A DNA stretch of 64,000 nt from Streptococcus suis (GCA_029593465.1 JAKTNK010000004.1:61332-125331), one strand, 5' to 3'. Shown: positions 28,127-36,739, counted from the first letter of the stretch. The notes: generated from the letters alone by a model not told the origin. A program made the numbers and translations.

Positions 28127-29983
28127 TTGACTGATTTTAAAGACGATAAAAGTTCTTCAAATGCTTCATCGAGTTTTAAAGATCGGATCCTAAGAGAGTT
28201 AGAAGAAGCCGCTCAAAAAAGAGCCGAAGAGGAACGTCAAGTTGAAGCCCTAAAACGCCAGAAAGCCTTGGAAGAGAAGGCATTGAGAGCAGGAGCTCTT
28301 AGAGAAGCCAAGTCGTTGGAGCAGGGCAGCTCTAACGAAAAGACTCGTCAATTGGCTGAGGAAGCTCATATCCAACAAGAGGAAAAACAGCTTCCGCAAG
28401 GAATTGATGATGGTGGTGAGGATAAAGAGACTGTACTTTCTGAAAACCTCAAGGAATCAGATACTTCTCAAGGCAAAGCAACTGATAAATCTGCTAGTGA
28501 GTCTCTTGTTAGTAATGTTCAGATAAGTGCTTATTCTAGTTCAATGCCCCATTCTCTTAATCAGACGACTCACTCTATTGCTAAAGAGTCCTCTCAGGCA
28601 TCTAGCTCGTCAGCAGTTAACGAATCTGAAGCAACGACCTTGTCATCTGAGCACCAGATAGATAGCTCATCAGCAATATCTAGCAGTTCAATAACGCCTA
28701 CAGCATCATCATCTGCTAAAGATAATGGGCAGTCGGATGCTAATCTTAGCCTAGAAGACCGCAATGAAGCTGTTGTTGCTCAACCAGAAGCCAAGGAAAT
28801 TACTGATAGGACATCACTGAATATGACTAGACGAAAGAAAAATCATCGCATTGCCGCTAAAATCACAGGTATTTTAGTTACAGTAATCGTAGTAGTTGGC
28901 TTGTTAACAGCCTTTCTAGGATACCGTTATGTTTCAAGTGCTTTAGGTCCTGTTGATAGCAACTCGAAACAGTTTGTTACGGTTGAAATCCCAGCCGGCT
29001 CAGGAAACAAACTGGTTGGTCAGATTTTAGAGCAAAACGGTCTGATTAAGAACGCTGCGATTTTTAACTATTACACGCGATTTAAAAATGTGTCTGACCT
29101 CCAAAGTGGCTATTACAATTTGCAAAAAAGCATGACCGTCAAAGACATTATTGACGTTTTACAGCAAGGTGGTACCTCTGAACCTCAAGAACCAGTATCT
29201 GGAAAGATTTTGATTACAGAAGGTTACACGATTGATCAGATTGCTAAAGCTATCACAAGGAATGTCAATACGAAAAAAGCGAGCAAGACCCCTTATTCTG
29301 AAAACGACTTTTTAGAGCTGATGAAAGATAAAGATTTCATCGCTCAAATGGTTAAAAAATACCCTAAACTATTAGCCAATATCCCAGCTGCTGATAAGGC
29401 TAGGTATCAGTTGGAGGGTTACCTTTTCCCTGCCACCTACAACTACTATGAAGGATCTACCTTGAAAGACTTGGTCGATCAAATGCTATTGACCATGGAT
29501 ACAAACTTGTCGCCTTACTACGATCAGATAGCAGCAAGCGGTCGTTCTGTGAATGAGACCTTAACGCTAGCCTCTCTGGTTGAAAAAGAAGGTTCGACAG
29601 ATGATGATCGTCGTCAAATTGCCAGTGTCTTTTATAACCGTTTAAATGTTCAGATGCCCCTACAAAGTAATATTGCTGTTTTGTATGCTATGGGTAAACT
29701 AGGTCAAGCAACAACACTTAAAGAAGACACCACTATTGACACCAAAATTAAATCCCCTTATAATATCTATGAAAATCTTGGTTTAATGCCTGGTCCAGTA
29801 GATAGTCCTAGCTTATCTGCGATTGAGGCAACGATAAACCCTGCAGATACGGCTAACCTGTACTTTGTTGCTGACGTAACAACGGGCAATGTCTATTATG
29901 CAGAAGATTACGCGACTCATGAAGCTAATGTTGCTAAATACGTTAATGCCCATTTAACAAGCAGTGACAATTCTAGTGAGTAG
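28127..29983 (+). CDS. mltG: Endolytic murein transglycosylase MltG
   Basis: The 618-residue type II membrane protein cuts nascent glycan strands and is essential in pneumococcus together with peripheral wall synthesis. It has a charged Glu/Lys/Gln-rich cytoplasmic segment (about 15-90), a Ser/Thr-rich low-complexity stretch (about 125-205), one membrane helix near 243-268, a LysM-like part and the YceG catalytic domain with ASLVEKEGST holding the catalytic Glu. The start is TTG 28127 with AGGAGGA 7 bases upstream. The Ser-rich cytoplasmic region is a plausible StkP-type kinase target (inference). Confidence 0.92.
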   Translation: MTDFKDDKSSSNASSSFKDRILRELEEAAQKRAEEERQVEALKRQKALEEKALRAGALREAKSLEQGSSNEKTRQLAEEAHIQQEEKQLPQGIDDGGEDKETVLSENLKESDTSQGKATDKSASESLVSNVQISAYSSSMPHSLNQTTHSIAKESSQASSSSAVNESEATTLSSEHQIDSSSAISSSSITPTASSSAKDNGQSDANLSLEDRNEAVVAQPEAKEITDRTSLNMTRRKKNHRIAAKITGILVTVIVVVGLLTAFLGYRYVSSALGPVDSNSKQFVTVEIPAGSGNKLVGQILEQNGLIKNAAIFNYYTRFKNVSDLQSGYYNLQKSMTVKDIIDVLQQGGTSEPQEPVSGKILITEGYTIDQIAKAITRNVNTKKASKTPYSENDFLELMKDKDFIAQMVKKYPKLLANIPAADKARYQLEGYLFPATYNYYEGSTLKDLVDQMLLTMDTNLSPYYDQIAASGRSVNETLTLASLVEKEGSTDDDRRQIASVFYNRLNVQMPLQSNIAVLYAMGKLGQATTLKEDTTIDTKIKSPYNIYENLGLMPGPVDSPSLSAIEATINPADTANLYFVADVTTGNVYYAEDYATHEANVAKYVNAHLTSSDNSSE

Positions 29984-30051
29984 CTCACATATGATGTGGT
30001 TAAAACTATATCATATTCCTTTCATTACAACTATTTAGAAAAGAGAAAAAC

Positions 30052-30543
30052 ATGTCAGAAAAAACCTTTCCAATGACTCAAACCGAAAAAGAACAACTTG
30101 AAAAAGAGTTAGAGGAATTAAAACTCGTTCGTCGTCCAGAAATTGTCGAACGCATTAAGATTGCGCGTTCCTACGGAGATTTGTCAGAGAACTCAGAGTA
30201 TGATGCTGCGAAAGATGAACAAGCTTTTGTTGAAGGAGAAATTTCAACCCTTGAAAATCAACTTCGCAATGCTGAAATCATTGATAGTGATGCAGTTGCT
30301 AAAGACGAAGTGGCAATCGGAAAAACCGTTCTTGTTCAAGAAGTTGGAACCACTGAAACAGATACTTACCATATTGTTGGTTCTGCTGGAGCCGATATTT
30401 TCTCAGGAAAAATCTCAAATGATAGCCCTATCGGACAAGCCCTTATTGGGAAAAAGAAGGGGGACAAAGTGTCGATTGACTCACCTGGGGGTCGTTATCA
30501 GGTTGAGATTGTTAGTGTTGAAAAAACAACTGATAATAAATAA
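30052..30543 (+). CDS. greA: Transcription elongation factor GreA
   Basis: The 163-residue factor rescues backtracked RNA polymerase by stimulating transcript cleavage. The N-terminal coiled coil carries the acidic tip and the signature [20 protein letters not shown], and the C-terminal FKBP-like domain ends with [11 protein letters not shown]. The tip residues look intact. It is 68 bases after mltG, as in other streptococci, and ends in a strong terminator. Confidence 0.96.
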   Translation: MSEKTFPMTQTEKEQLEKELEELKLVRRPEIVERIKIARSYGDLSENSEYDAAKDEQAFVEGEISTLENQLRNAEIIDSDAVAKDEVAIGKTVLVQEVGTTETDTYHIVGSAGADIFSGKISNDSPIGQALIGKKKGDKVSIDSPGGRYQVEIVSVEKTTDNK

Positions 30544-30553
30544 TTTCACAGCC

Positions 30554-30587
30554 AAACAGGTAGCTTAATCAAGCTACCTGTTTTCTA
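30554..30587 (+). terminator. Terminator of mltG-greA
   Basis: AAACAGGTAGCTT/AAGCTACCTGTTT, a 13-bp perfect stem with a four-base loop, 11 bases after the greA stop. Confidence 0.92.
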
Positions 30588-30702
30588 TGTTTTCGTTATG
30601 AGTACAATCTCTCAAAAATGTGACTTAGCTAAATAAGCTGGGTTCAAGTCCAAGGAGAAGCGGTTATGATTGGTAAATAATGGTATGACAGGAGAAAATA
30701 AA

Positions 30703-30749
30703 AACCCGTAGTTGTTCTTCTCAACTGTTAAGAAGAACAACTACGGGTT
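30703..30749 (-). terminator. Terminator of yidC2
   Basis: A 19-bp perfect stem (30703-30721 with 30731-30749; outer bases AACCCGTAG) reads into a T run on the minus strand. It lies just after the yidC2 stop. The 100 bases between it and the greA terminator hold nothing I can identify. Confidence 0.9.
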
Positions 30750-30766
30750 ATACTGTTTGTTATAAC

Positions 30767-31690
30767 TTAGCGTTTTGGTCGCTGTTTTCCTGCATTACGC
30801 TTGGATTTTTGGGGTTGAATAGATTTTGAAACAGCTTCATTAGTTGGTGTAACATCTTTACGGACCGTTGCTGATGACTTAAATGGTTGAGGTGGATTTG
30901 TTGCAAATTCAGCTTCAACTTTTTGACGTAGGCGTGGTTTGATGATATAAGTTGTAATCAACTGTTGGGCGATAGCAAAGAAACCACCAACGAACCAATA
31001 AAGCGTCACACCAGCCGGTGATGAAAAACCAAAGAAGGCCATCATCAGTGGCATGGTATACATCATGGACTTCATCTGTGCACGCTGTTCTTCAGGAACA
31101 GCCATCATTGACAACCATGATTGGAAGAGGTAGAGGACAGCGATGATCGCTGTTAAGAGCAAATCGGGTTTATCTAGAGGGAACCAGAGGAAGTGAGTGC
31201 CTTGGATACCATGTGTGTATCGCGCTGCAAAATAAAGAGCAGAGAAGAAGGGCATTTGAATGAGGAGCGGTAAACAGCCGATACCTCCAAACATGCTGAC
31301 ACCGTATTGACGTTGAGCAGCCATAAAGTCAGCTTGAGCAGCTAATTTTTCTTCTTGTGTCGTAGCAGTCTTCATGCGCTCTTGGATTGGACCTAAGTAG
31401 GGTTTCAAGAAGGCCATTTTCTCAGACTGGTAGGCAGCTTTTTGCGCTTGATAGAGCCCTAAAGGCAAGATAATCAAGCGGACAATGATGGTCACAGCGA
31501 CGATTCCCCAGCCAAAACCAAGTCCTAGGTCATTGGCAAAATATTGGATAACTTTTTCCATGGGCTTGCCAAGGGTGTCCCAAATAAATCCAGCTGGTTT
31601 ACCATTAACAGTATGTACACATCCTGAGAGTAAAAATAGCATTGATAGGGCTATTCCTGAGAGGAGTAATTTTTTAGTTGTTTTTTTCAC
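30767..31690 (-). CDS. yidC: Membrane protein insertase YidC2/OxaA-type lipoprotein
   Basis: The 307-residue insertase places membrane proteins with or without SecYEG. It has a lipoprotein signal with lipobox LSGC (Cys about 24), five membrane segments, the groove arginine in [13 protein letters not shown] and a basic C-terminal tail ([13 protein letters not shown]) that contacts the ribosome. The long basic tail is typical of the YidC2 paralogue of streptococci. Encoded on the minus strand upstream of the acylphosphatase gap, as usual for this genus. Confidence 0.93.
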   Translation of the reverse strand: MKKTTKKLLLSGIALSMLFLLSGCVHTVNGKPAGFIWDTLGKPMEKVIQYFANDLGLGFGWGIVAVTIIVRLIILPLGLYQAQKAAYQSEKMAFLKPYLGPIQERMKTATTQEEKLAAQADFMAAQRQYGVSMFGGIGCLPLLIQMPFFSALYFAARYTHGIQGTHFLWFPLDKPDLLLTAIIAVLYLFQSWLSMMAVPEEQRAQMKSMMYTMPLMMAFFGFSSPAGVTLYWFVGGFFAIAQQLITTYIIKPRLRQKVEAEFATNPPQPFKSSATVRKDVTPTNEAVSKSIQPQKSKRNAGKQRPKR

Positions 31691-31771
31691 AATTCTGGTC
31701 CTTTAATTTTGTAATACCCACCTATTTTACAGTTTTTTTATGATTTTCTCAATACTTCTGAAGTCTTAATT

Positions 31772-32050
31772 TTAATTGGATATACGAAAGTCGCTATAAT
31801 CTTCAAATTGTCCCATTTGTACATCAACATAAGTAACGCGGCTCATGCGTGAGGGTCCCTTGCGGATTTCTTGGATAAAGGCGGCCATTTTACTGGCATT
31901 GTTTGATTGGGCAAGAATTTCAACGGTACCATCATCGTTATTCCAAACACGACCGGTGATATCACCAATCTCTTTCGCAAGAGCATAAGTTGAGTAGCGA
32001 AATCCCACTCCTTGAACTCGTCCTGAAACAATCATACGTACTTTTTTCAT
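31772..32050 (-). CDS. acyP: Acylphosphatase
   Basis: The 92-residue enzyme hydrolyses carboxyl-phosphate bonds. The motif VSGRVQGVGFRYSTYALA supplies the catalytic Arg and phosphate loop, and WNNDDGTVEI holds the catalytic Asn. AGGAGG lies 6 bases before the start. It is divergent from the rRNA methyltransferase gene in the undisturbed chromosome; the island is now inserted between the two. Confidence 0.95.
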   Translation of the reverse strand: MKKVRMIVSGRVQGVGFRYSTYALAKEIGDITGRVWNNDDGTVEILAQSNNASKMAAFIQEIRKGPSRMSRVTYVDVQMGQFEDYSDFRISN

Positions 32051-32080
32051 TGGAATACCTCCTAAACTAGCATGAGATTA

Positions 32081-32089
32081 TGTTATAAT
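32081..32089 (+). promoter_or_regulatory. Ancestral promoter of the rRNA methyltransferase gene, now orphaned
   Basis: TGTTATAAT is an extended -10 whose expected start point is the A of the ATG at 32096, i.e. the start codon carried in attL. In the empty chromosome this would give a leaderless mRNA for the methyltransferase. Now it reads into a 10-codon stub that ends at TAA soon after attL. Confidence 0.6.
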
Positions 32090-32095
32090 GTGTCT

Positions 32096-32115
32096 ATGAC
32101 TATTATAACCTCAAA
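32096..32115. repeat. attL core
   Basis: ATGACTATTATAACCTCAAA, identical to 45586-45605. The flanking bases differ on both sides, so 20 bp is the full identity. It contains the first six codons of the methyltransferase gene. Confidence 0.92.
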
Positions 32116-32164
32116 TGGTCGCTAAAGCATTGATAAATCAACGTTTTAGCATGGTGTTTTTAAT

Positions 32165-32186
32165 AATTACCAAGTTTTTACCAAGT
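32165..32186. repeat. Left integrase arm sites
   Basis: Two direct copies of TTACCAAGT, 11 bases apart, lie at 32167-32186 inside a 22-bp block that is repeated exactly at 45471-45492. Repeats near both ends at unequal distance from the core (50 and 94 bases) are what arm-binding sites of tyrosine integrases look like. Confidence 0.65.
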
Positions 32187-33332
32187 CTATAAAGAGTTTA
32201 GCGCTTTTTCGAAAATTGTTGCTGACTCTTTTTCTTTTTCTTTGGATAAGTGACTATATATGTTTAGGGTCATACTAATATCAGAATGACCTAATCTGTA
32301 TTGAAGTTCCTTTGGTTGCATGCCAGCATTGATCATGAGACTAGCGTGTGTATGCCTAAAGGCATGAAAGCGTAATAGCGGGAGGTCTAAGACCTTTAAA
32401 TATTTTTTTAAACGATAGCTGAGAGCATTGATATTGAGATAGTTATTTTGTCTAGAGAATACAATTCCTGTAGAAATTCCATTAAGCTGTTGACGCTTTT
32501 TATAACTAGACAACATTTTAACAGTCTTGTTATCTATGCTGATGGTTCGATTCCCTGACTTTGTCTTTGTGGCAGTTGTCTGATAATTTCTTTGGAGTGT
32601 TTTAGAAATAGAGACCGTCTTTTCTATAAAATCAATATCTTGCCATTCTAAAGCCAGACACTCACCAATGCGTAACCCTGTTGATAACAAGAGCATAAAT
32701 AATGTTTTGTCAGTTAGGTTAGTAAAGTTATTGCTATCCAAACCCTCTAAGAAGTGAAGCAGTTTTTTTACCTCAGGCGGTTCGAAGTGCTTTCGCTTTG
32801 GCTGTTCGTACTTGATTTTAGGGATAATGACATCATAAGCGGGATTGTTTTGCAGCAAACCAAGAGAGACACCGAAAGAAAGTATATTTTTGGTTAGACT
32901 ATACATGTTGCGGTATTCTTTATAGCTATTTGGCTTACCGTTATTGTAATTAGTTGCCCATTGATTGACTACTTTTTGAATACTAGCCCTGCTTATTTTT
33001 GATAAAAGTATCTTGCCAAAAGCAGGCAATATGTACTTTTCTATCTGAAAATCGTAAATTCTCTTAGAATTAAATTTTAAACTACTGTAATGCGTGGTTC
33101 TCCATATATCCACTAATTCAGAAAAAGTTTTAACGTTACCATAACGAAACTTGGTTTGCCCTGCTCGTTGCCATTCTCTGATTTTATCTCTTTCCCTTTG
33201 TTTTAATTCCCTTTTAGTCTTAGCACTAACGGAAGTTGTAACACTCTCACCGGTTATTACATCTATACCAAGATAGACTGTCCCGCGATAGGAGATTTCA
33301 CCTTTTTTAGTTTTATATTCTCTAATTTTCAT
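32187..33332 (-). CDS. int: Tyrosine recombinase (integrase) of the island
   Basis: The 381-residue integrase has an N-terminal AP2-like arm-binding domain (about 1-60, YRGTVYLGIDVITGE), a SAM-like core-binding domain and the catalytic domain: Arg in STGLRIGEC, HAFRHTHAS box and the Tyr in LNIYSHLS. All catalytic residues are present. The gene lies next to attL, transcribed toward it. Its ATG is inside a 9-bp inverted repeat (see 33330-33390), so translation may be controlled by RNA structure. Confidence 0.95.
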   Translation of the reverse strand: MKIREYKTKKGEISYRGTVYLGIDVITGESVTTSVSAKTKRELKQRERDKIREWQRAGQTKFRYGNVKTFSELVDIWRTTHYSSLKFNSKRIYDFQIEKYILPAFGKILLSKISRASIQKVVNQWATNYNNGKPNSYKEYRNMYSLTKNILSFGVSLGLLQNNPAYDVIIPKIKYEQPKRKHFEPPEVKKLLHFLEGLDSNNFTNLTDKTLFMLLLSTGLRIGECLALEWQDIDFIEKTVSISKTLQRNYQTTATKTKSGNRTISIDNKTVKMLSSYKKRQQLNGISTGIVFSRQNNYLNINALSYRLKKYLKVLDLPLLRFHAFRHTHASLMINAGMQPKELQYRLGHSDISMTLNIYSHLSKEKEKESATIFEKALNSL

Positions 33333-33390
33333 GATATATCTTTTCCACCAGCAGGCAAGCCGTAGAGGTTCTAGGTTGGGTTATATCATG
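33330..33390. repeat. Hairpin with conserved 26-nt core at the integrase start
   Basis: CATGATATA (33330-33338) and TATATCATG (33382-33390) form a perfect 9-bp inverted repeat enclosing a 26-base core (33349-33374, CAGCAGGCAAGCCGTAG then AGGTTCTAG). The same core, with two changes, is at 36821-36846 inside a different stem. In the int mRNA the repeat covers the start codon. Confidence 0.55.
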
Positions 33391-33487
33391 CTAGGGCTTA
33401 CGAGAACGCCCTATTTGCGTTTATTTTGGGTTGGTAGTCTATTTGTATGTATGACTGATAAAATCGCTCAGAGAGCGTTTTATAGCG

Positions 33488-33548
33488 TTGTCAGAGATAG
33501 TTAAGTTTGGTATAATACGTCTTGCCCCTTTGGGATAGAAAGGGGGTG
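33488..33548 (+). promoter_or_regulatory. Promoter and RBS-masking hairpin of the Fst-like toxin gene
   Basis: TTGTCA (33488-33493), 17 bases, TATAAT (33511-33516, with extended TGG). The leader can fold CCCCTTT against AAAGGGG (about 33525-33546), hiding the GGGGGTGA ribosome binding site. The fst RNA I of pAD1 uses the same device. Confidence 0.7.
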
Positions 33549-33556
33549 AATGTTCT

Positions 33557-33652
33557 ATGATGTACACAATCTTCACCGTTTTTGTTGCACCTTTGCTGGT
33601 ATCTATCCTAACAGCATTGTTTGAGTATTGGCTCAACTCACGCAACAAATGA
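33557..33652 (+). CDS. Fst-family type I toxin peptide
   Basis: The 31-residue peptide reads M-M-Y-T-I-F then a hydrophobic segment VFVAPLLVSILTALFEYWL and a short polar tail NSRNK. The order is that of the Fst/TxpA-like membrane toxins: short N terminus, single membrane helix with APL.V motif, charged C terminus. It has its own strong promoter, a masked RBS and a downstream antisense RNA gene. Such peptides damage the membrane if the antisense RNA is lost, so the gene would stabilise the island. It is too short for standard gene callers. Confidence 0.75.
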   Translation: MMYTIFTVFVAPLLVSILTALFEYWLNSRNK

Positions 33653-33689
33653 CCCTAGGGCATGGTTAGAGATAGCCAAGAGCCAAAAG

Positions 33690-33793
33690 AAAAACCCTCA
33701 ACGTTGCGACCGTTGGGGGCTTTTTGTGTTCATGATTAAACACAATCTTCACTGTTTAAGACCATTATAGCCCTAACAAGCCCCAAAAGTCAA
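33690..33793 (-). ncRNA. Antisense antitoxin RNA (RNA II-like) for the Fst-like toxin
   Basis: On the minus strand TTGACT (33788-33793), 18 bases and TATAAT (33764-33769) give a start near 33757. The RNA ends at the hairpin CCCTCAACG/CGTTGGGGG (about 33692-33716), a terminator on both strands shared with the toxin mRNA. Its 5' part is complementary to 33740-33757, which repeats the toxin's translation-start region 33564-33581 with 17 of 18 bases identical. That is the DR arrangement by which RNA II binds RNA I. Confidence 0.7.
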
Positions 33794-33894
33794 GAAATAG
33801 TATCATTTTCTGTAACCATAATCAACCATAAACCACAATAAGATTTTAAAATCATAGTATAGTATCAACTATCACCATGTTTAAACCCTGCACA

Positions 33895-34057
33895 GGCTCA
33901 ACTCACGCAATAAATAACCCCTAGGGCATAGCTAGAAATAGCTAAGAGCCAAAAAGAAAACCCTCAACGCTGCAACGTTGGGGGCTTTTTTATATGCTAG
34001 AACACTTAGTCACGGTGTTAACATCATCAGTATAGCACCCCTTTATTCAGTTGTCAA
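33895..34057 (-). ncRNA. Second antisense RNA unit without a toxin gene
   Basis: Bases 33895-33992 repeat the end of the toxin unit (CTCAACTCACGCAA, CCCTAGGGCAT, GAGCCAAAA, terminator CCCTCAACG) but the toxin reading frame is missing. The minus strand has TTGACA (34052-34057), exactly 17 bases and TATACT (34029-34034), so an RNA of about 65 bases from near 34022 to the terminator is expected. Its recognition segment differs from the first unit. It is an orphan antitoxin RNA or the rest of a duplicated toxin system. Confidence 0.55.
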
Positions 34058-34162
34058 ATAGTTTCATCTTTCGTTTGATGTTCATAGACCGTCCTAGAGT
34101 TGCCGAAACCTAGCAAAGTATCGGAATAGGATGGATTTCGGTTTTTACAGTGATTATCAACC

Positions 34163-35083
34163 TTAGAGAAGTTTTAAGAAGTCCAGTTCTGATAAGATTT
34201 CAATTTCTTGACCTGTTGCTAGAAGTTCGAACGCCTTTTTCATTTTGTTACTTTGTCCACTTTGTCCGACAATTCTGAAATCTTGTTCCCCAATTACCAA
34301 GTAATTTGTTTTGGTTGTCACATTTCCTTCTGGAATGCCTCCAAGTAGAGCTATTTCCTTTGCAGCTTCTTGTCTGGTGAAATGTTCTAGCTTTCCAGTA
34401 AAGACAAATCGAGCCCCATAGACTGGATTAGTCTGATCCATGTTCGCCTGTTCCTCTTCAGTAGGAATGTAGAACTTGTTTTTGGGGCTATATTTATGCC
34501 TGATAGAAGTTCTAGTAAAACCATGCTCACCTAGCACACCAAACTTTTTATAGCGAAGTGAGGTCAGAAACGTTTCCAAGTCCGTATTGCCTGTCAGTTC
34601 CATCATTTTACAAATAAGCTGACCGCAAACTTTTGCATCAGATAACGCCTCATGGTGTATCAGTTCAAAGTTAAATACATCTGCCAAATGGTTGAGCTGA
34701 TAGGAAATTTGACCAGGATAAGCAAACTTAGAGACATAATAACTACAAAAATATCTTATGTCATCAAATGTCAGTTGATACTTGATATAGGCATCTTTCA
34801 AAGCATTTATATCAAACTGAGCAAAATGGGCTACAACGGGCAAACCGTCAATAAATTAAATGATTTTAGGGCGTAATGTCGGGAAAGTTGGAGCATCTCT
34901 CACATGTTCAGGGGTAATTCCGTGGATAAAAGTATTAAAAGGGTCAAATTCTTCTTCAGGATTGATATGGCTATAAAAGAAATCAGTTATCTTCCCATTT
35001 TCAAATTTTACTAGCCCAATAGCACATAGGCTTCCCCTAAAATAATTAGCTGTTTCAACATCTAAGGCAACAAATGAATTCAT
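34163..35083 (-). pseudogene. DnaQ-like exonuclease with BRCT domain, split by one ochre codon
   Basis: A single frame from ATG 35083 to 34163 would encode a 306-residue DEDDh 3'-5' exonuclease (LDVETAN exo I, AHFAQFDINAL exo II, HEALSDAKVCG exo III) followed by a BRCT domain (about 220-306, ARFVFTGKLEHFTR). One TAA at 34856-34858 interrupts it after RPKII; the frame resumes at once with FIDGLPVV. Either a nonsense mutation or read-through. The N-terminal fragment alone lacks two of three catalytic motifs. Family role: DNA repair or proofreading-like nuclease. Confidence 0.8.
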
Positions 35084-35093
35084 AGTAACACCT

Positions 35094-35672
35094 CTATTTT
35101 TGTGATAGTGATTTTACGATATTTTGAATATTTAGTTTATCTTCCGTCGATAAAAAAAAGAAATTTGTTAGCAACTCCACTTCAACCGCTGGTAATGTCC
35201 CAAGTGAAAAGAAAAAATCACTTAGTTTATATTCTGCTTCAGTCAGCAAATTTCTATCAAGTAATTTCTTTTCTAATTCTTTTGCTGAAAATTCTTTAAA
35301 ATTTGGAATTAAGCTGAGAAGAATACTCTGGCGGAGTTTTTCATAATGGCTATCATCTTTTAAGTTAAAAAAATTTTCTTGCCCGTCTGCAACTTTTAGT
35401 TCATAGTGAGCCCGAAAGGCCTTATAATAATCCGTTTCATACTCTTCTGAGTTTGCTAGATTTTTTAATGCTTCTTTTAGGTTATCTTCAAAACCAAGTA
35501 AGTACCCAACAGACACCCCAAAATAGTCAGCGAGTGCTTGGGCTTTATCAGGTTTAATTTGTCTTTCTCCGTTTTCCCAGCGTAATATAGTTATTTTTGA
35601 AACACCTATTTCCCTAGCTAATTCTTCTTGAGTTAGTTTTTTTTCTTTGCGTAATGCTTTCAACCTATTCAT
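35094..35672 (-). CDS. CI-like repressor of the island
   Basis: The 192-residue protein begins MNRLKALRKEKKLTQEELAREIGVSK, abbreviated here as an HTH_3/Xre domain in residues 1-60; the rest is an oligomerisation or sensor region of unknown fold with no visible LexA-type Ser-Lys protease motif. That absence fits PICI Stl repressors, which are lifted by a helper-phage protein rather than by RecA cleavage. The start at 35672 has AAAGGTCG upstream; an in-frame extension to 35714 would begin inside the promoter region. It is divergent from the Cro-like gene. Confidence 0.88.
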   Translation of the reverse strand: MNRLKALRKEKKLTQEELAREIGVSKITILRWENGERQIKPDKAQALADYFGVSVGYLLGFEDNLKEALKNLANSEEYETDYYKAFRAHYELKVADGQENFFNLKDDSHYEKLRQSILLSLIPNFKEFSAKELEKKLLDRNLLTEAEYKLSDFFFSLGTLPAVEVELLTNFFFLSTEDKLNIQNIVKSLSQK

Positions 35673-35696
35673 AAATTTCACGACCTTTCGAAATTG

Positions 35697-35810
35697 ATTA
35701 TAACCGAAAAACAAAAAAGTATCAATAAATGATATAAAAATATTTAAAAAACAGTTGACAAGTATCCAAATCGGATATATAATCTATTTCGTAGTTATCC
35801 AAAACGGATA
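35697..35810. promoter_or_regulatory. Divergent promoters with three operator-like palindromes
   Basis: Rightward: TTGACA (35755-35760), 17 bases, TATAAT (35778-35783). The palindrome TATCC-AAATC-GGATA (35763-35777) fills that spacer exactly. A second, TATCC-AAAAC-GGATA, lies at 35796-35810 after the start point. Leftward (minus): TTGATA (35720-35725), 17 bases, TATAAT (35697-35702), with a weaker palindrome TATCA-ATAAA-TGATA (35720-35734) over its -35. This is the layout of a lambda-like genetic switch. Confidence 0.85.
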
Positions 35811-35886
35811 CTCAACTCCTCCCGCACCTTTCACACTTTCAATTTATTCATGGGAGGGGATTTATTTCAAGCAAAGGAGGAAACTT

Positions 35887-36090
35887 ATGAGCAAACTCAA
35901 AGGCTATAGGGTTATGTTGGGGTTGACCCAGCAAGCAATGGCTGACAAGCTAGAGATTTCTTTACAGTCTTACAACAACAAAGAATTAAAGAAAACGCCA
36001 TTTAATGACAAAGAGCGCCTAGCGATTAAGTCTATGGTTGCTGAAATCAAGCCAGACATAACCATTGACGAGCTATTTTATTCAGACTAG
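35887..36090 (+). CDS. Cro-like helix-turn-helix protein
   Basis: The 67-residue protein is a single HTH domain (GLTQQAMADKLEISLQSYNNKE). It is the first gene rightward of the switch and starts at ATG 35887 after AAAGGAGGAAA. By position it should be the Cro counterpart of the repressor, or the activator of the early operon. Confidence 0.85.
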   Translation: MSKLKGYRVMLGLTQQAMADKLEISLQSYNNKELKKTPFNDKERLAIKSMVAEIKPDITIDELFYSD

Positions 36091-36106
36091 AAAGGAGCAG
36101 ATAAAC

Positions 36107-36739
36107 ATGAACCTAGTCTATCTTGACGGCAAGAAAGAGCCGTACACAACGCACGACATTATAGCTGATCATGCTGAAATAGATAATGTTTCGGTGAGAA
36201 AGTTAATTGACAAGCACAAGGAAGATTTAGAAGTCTTTGGGGTTTTGTCATTTGAAATCCATAAACCCTATAAAGGTTCTGTAGGTGGGCGACCTAGAAA
36301 AGTTTACCGCTTAAATGAGCAACAGGCGACGTTACTAGTTACTTATCTAGATAATAGCAAACCAGTTAGGGCATTTAAGCAAAATCTAGTCAAAGCATTC
36401 TTTGACATGAGAGACGAACTCACTAAGTTCCAGTTACAACGTGAACTAGAAAAGCCAAAGCGTAGGGCATTGCATGAAGCCATTGAAACATGGCAGGAAG
36501 CCCCAAAACAAGCGCACTCAACGGTGACTAACTTGTTGCTGAAGACCGTGACAGGCTTTAACGCTAAGCAATTAAAGACGTTGCGAGGCGGTCGCAATGG
36601 TATCGATACCCTAAGCAGCCTTGAATTAGAGACTTACCAAACTTTCGAAGACATGGCTATTGCTATGATTGATTTGGGCTTTACGTATCAGGAAATAAAA
36701 CTAATGATTAACAAGGGCAAAGAAAAAACGCACCAGTGA
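36107..36739 (+). CDS. Rha-family phage regulatory protein
   Basis: The 210-residue protein has the pRha pattern: an N-terminal domain with MNLVYLDGKKEPYTTHDIIA and SVRKLIDKH, then the conserved GRPRKVYRLNEQQATLL...F (about 65-110) and a C-terminal coiled or helical part. Rha proteins modulate phage development and depend on host IHF/HU in some systems. ATG 36107 has AAAGGAG 9 bases before it. The gene follows the Cro-like gene by 16 bases. Confidence 0.85.
   Translation: MNLVYLDGKKEPYTTHDIIADHAEIDNVSVRKLIDKHKEDLEVFGVLSFEIHKPYKGSVGGRPRKVYRLNEQQATLLVTYLDNSKPVRAFKQNLVKAFFDMRDELTKFQLQRELEKPKRRALHEAIETWQEAPKQAHSTVTNLLLKTVTGFNAKQLKTLRGGRNGIDTLSSLELETYQTFEDMAIAMIDLGFTYQEIKLMINKGKEKTHQ

Noticed and set aside
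33439-33648. Minus-strand open frame of 69 codons opposite the Fst unit
   Set aside because: It runs antisense through the toxin gene, its promoter and hairpin, has no ribosome binding site and no family resemblance; the plus-strand toxin explains the conservation better.
36107-36739. Classical BRO/ANT antirepressor
   Set aside because: The N-terminal pattern and GRPRKVYRL segment fit the Rha family better than Bro-N or KilA-N domains.
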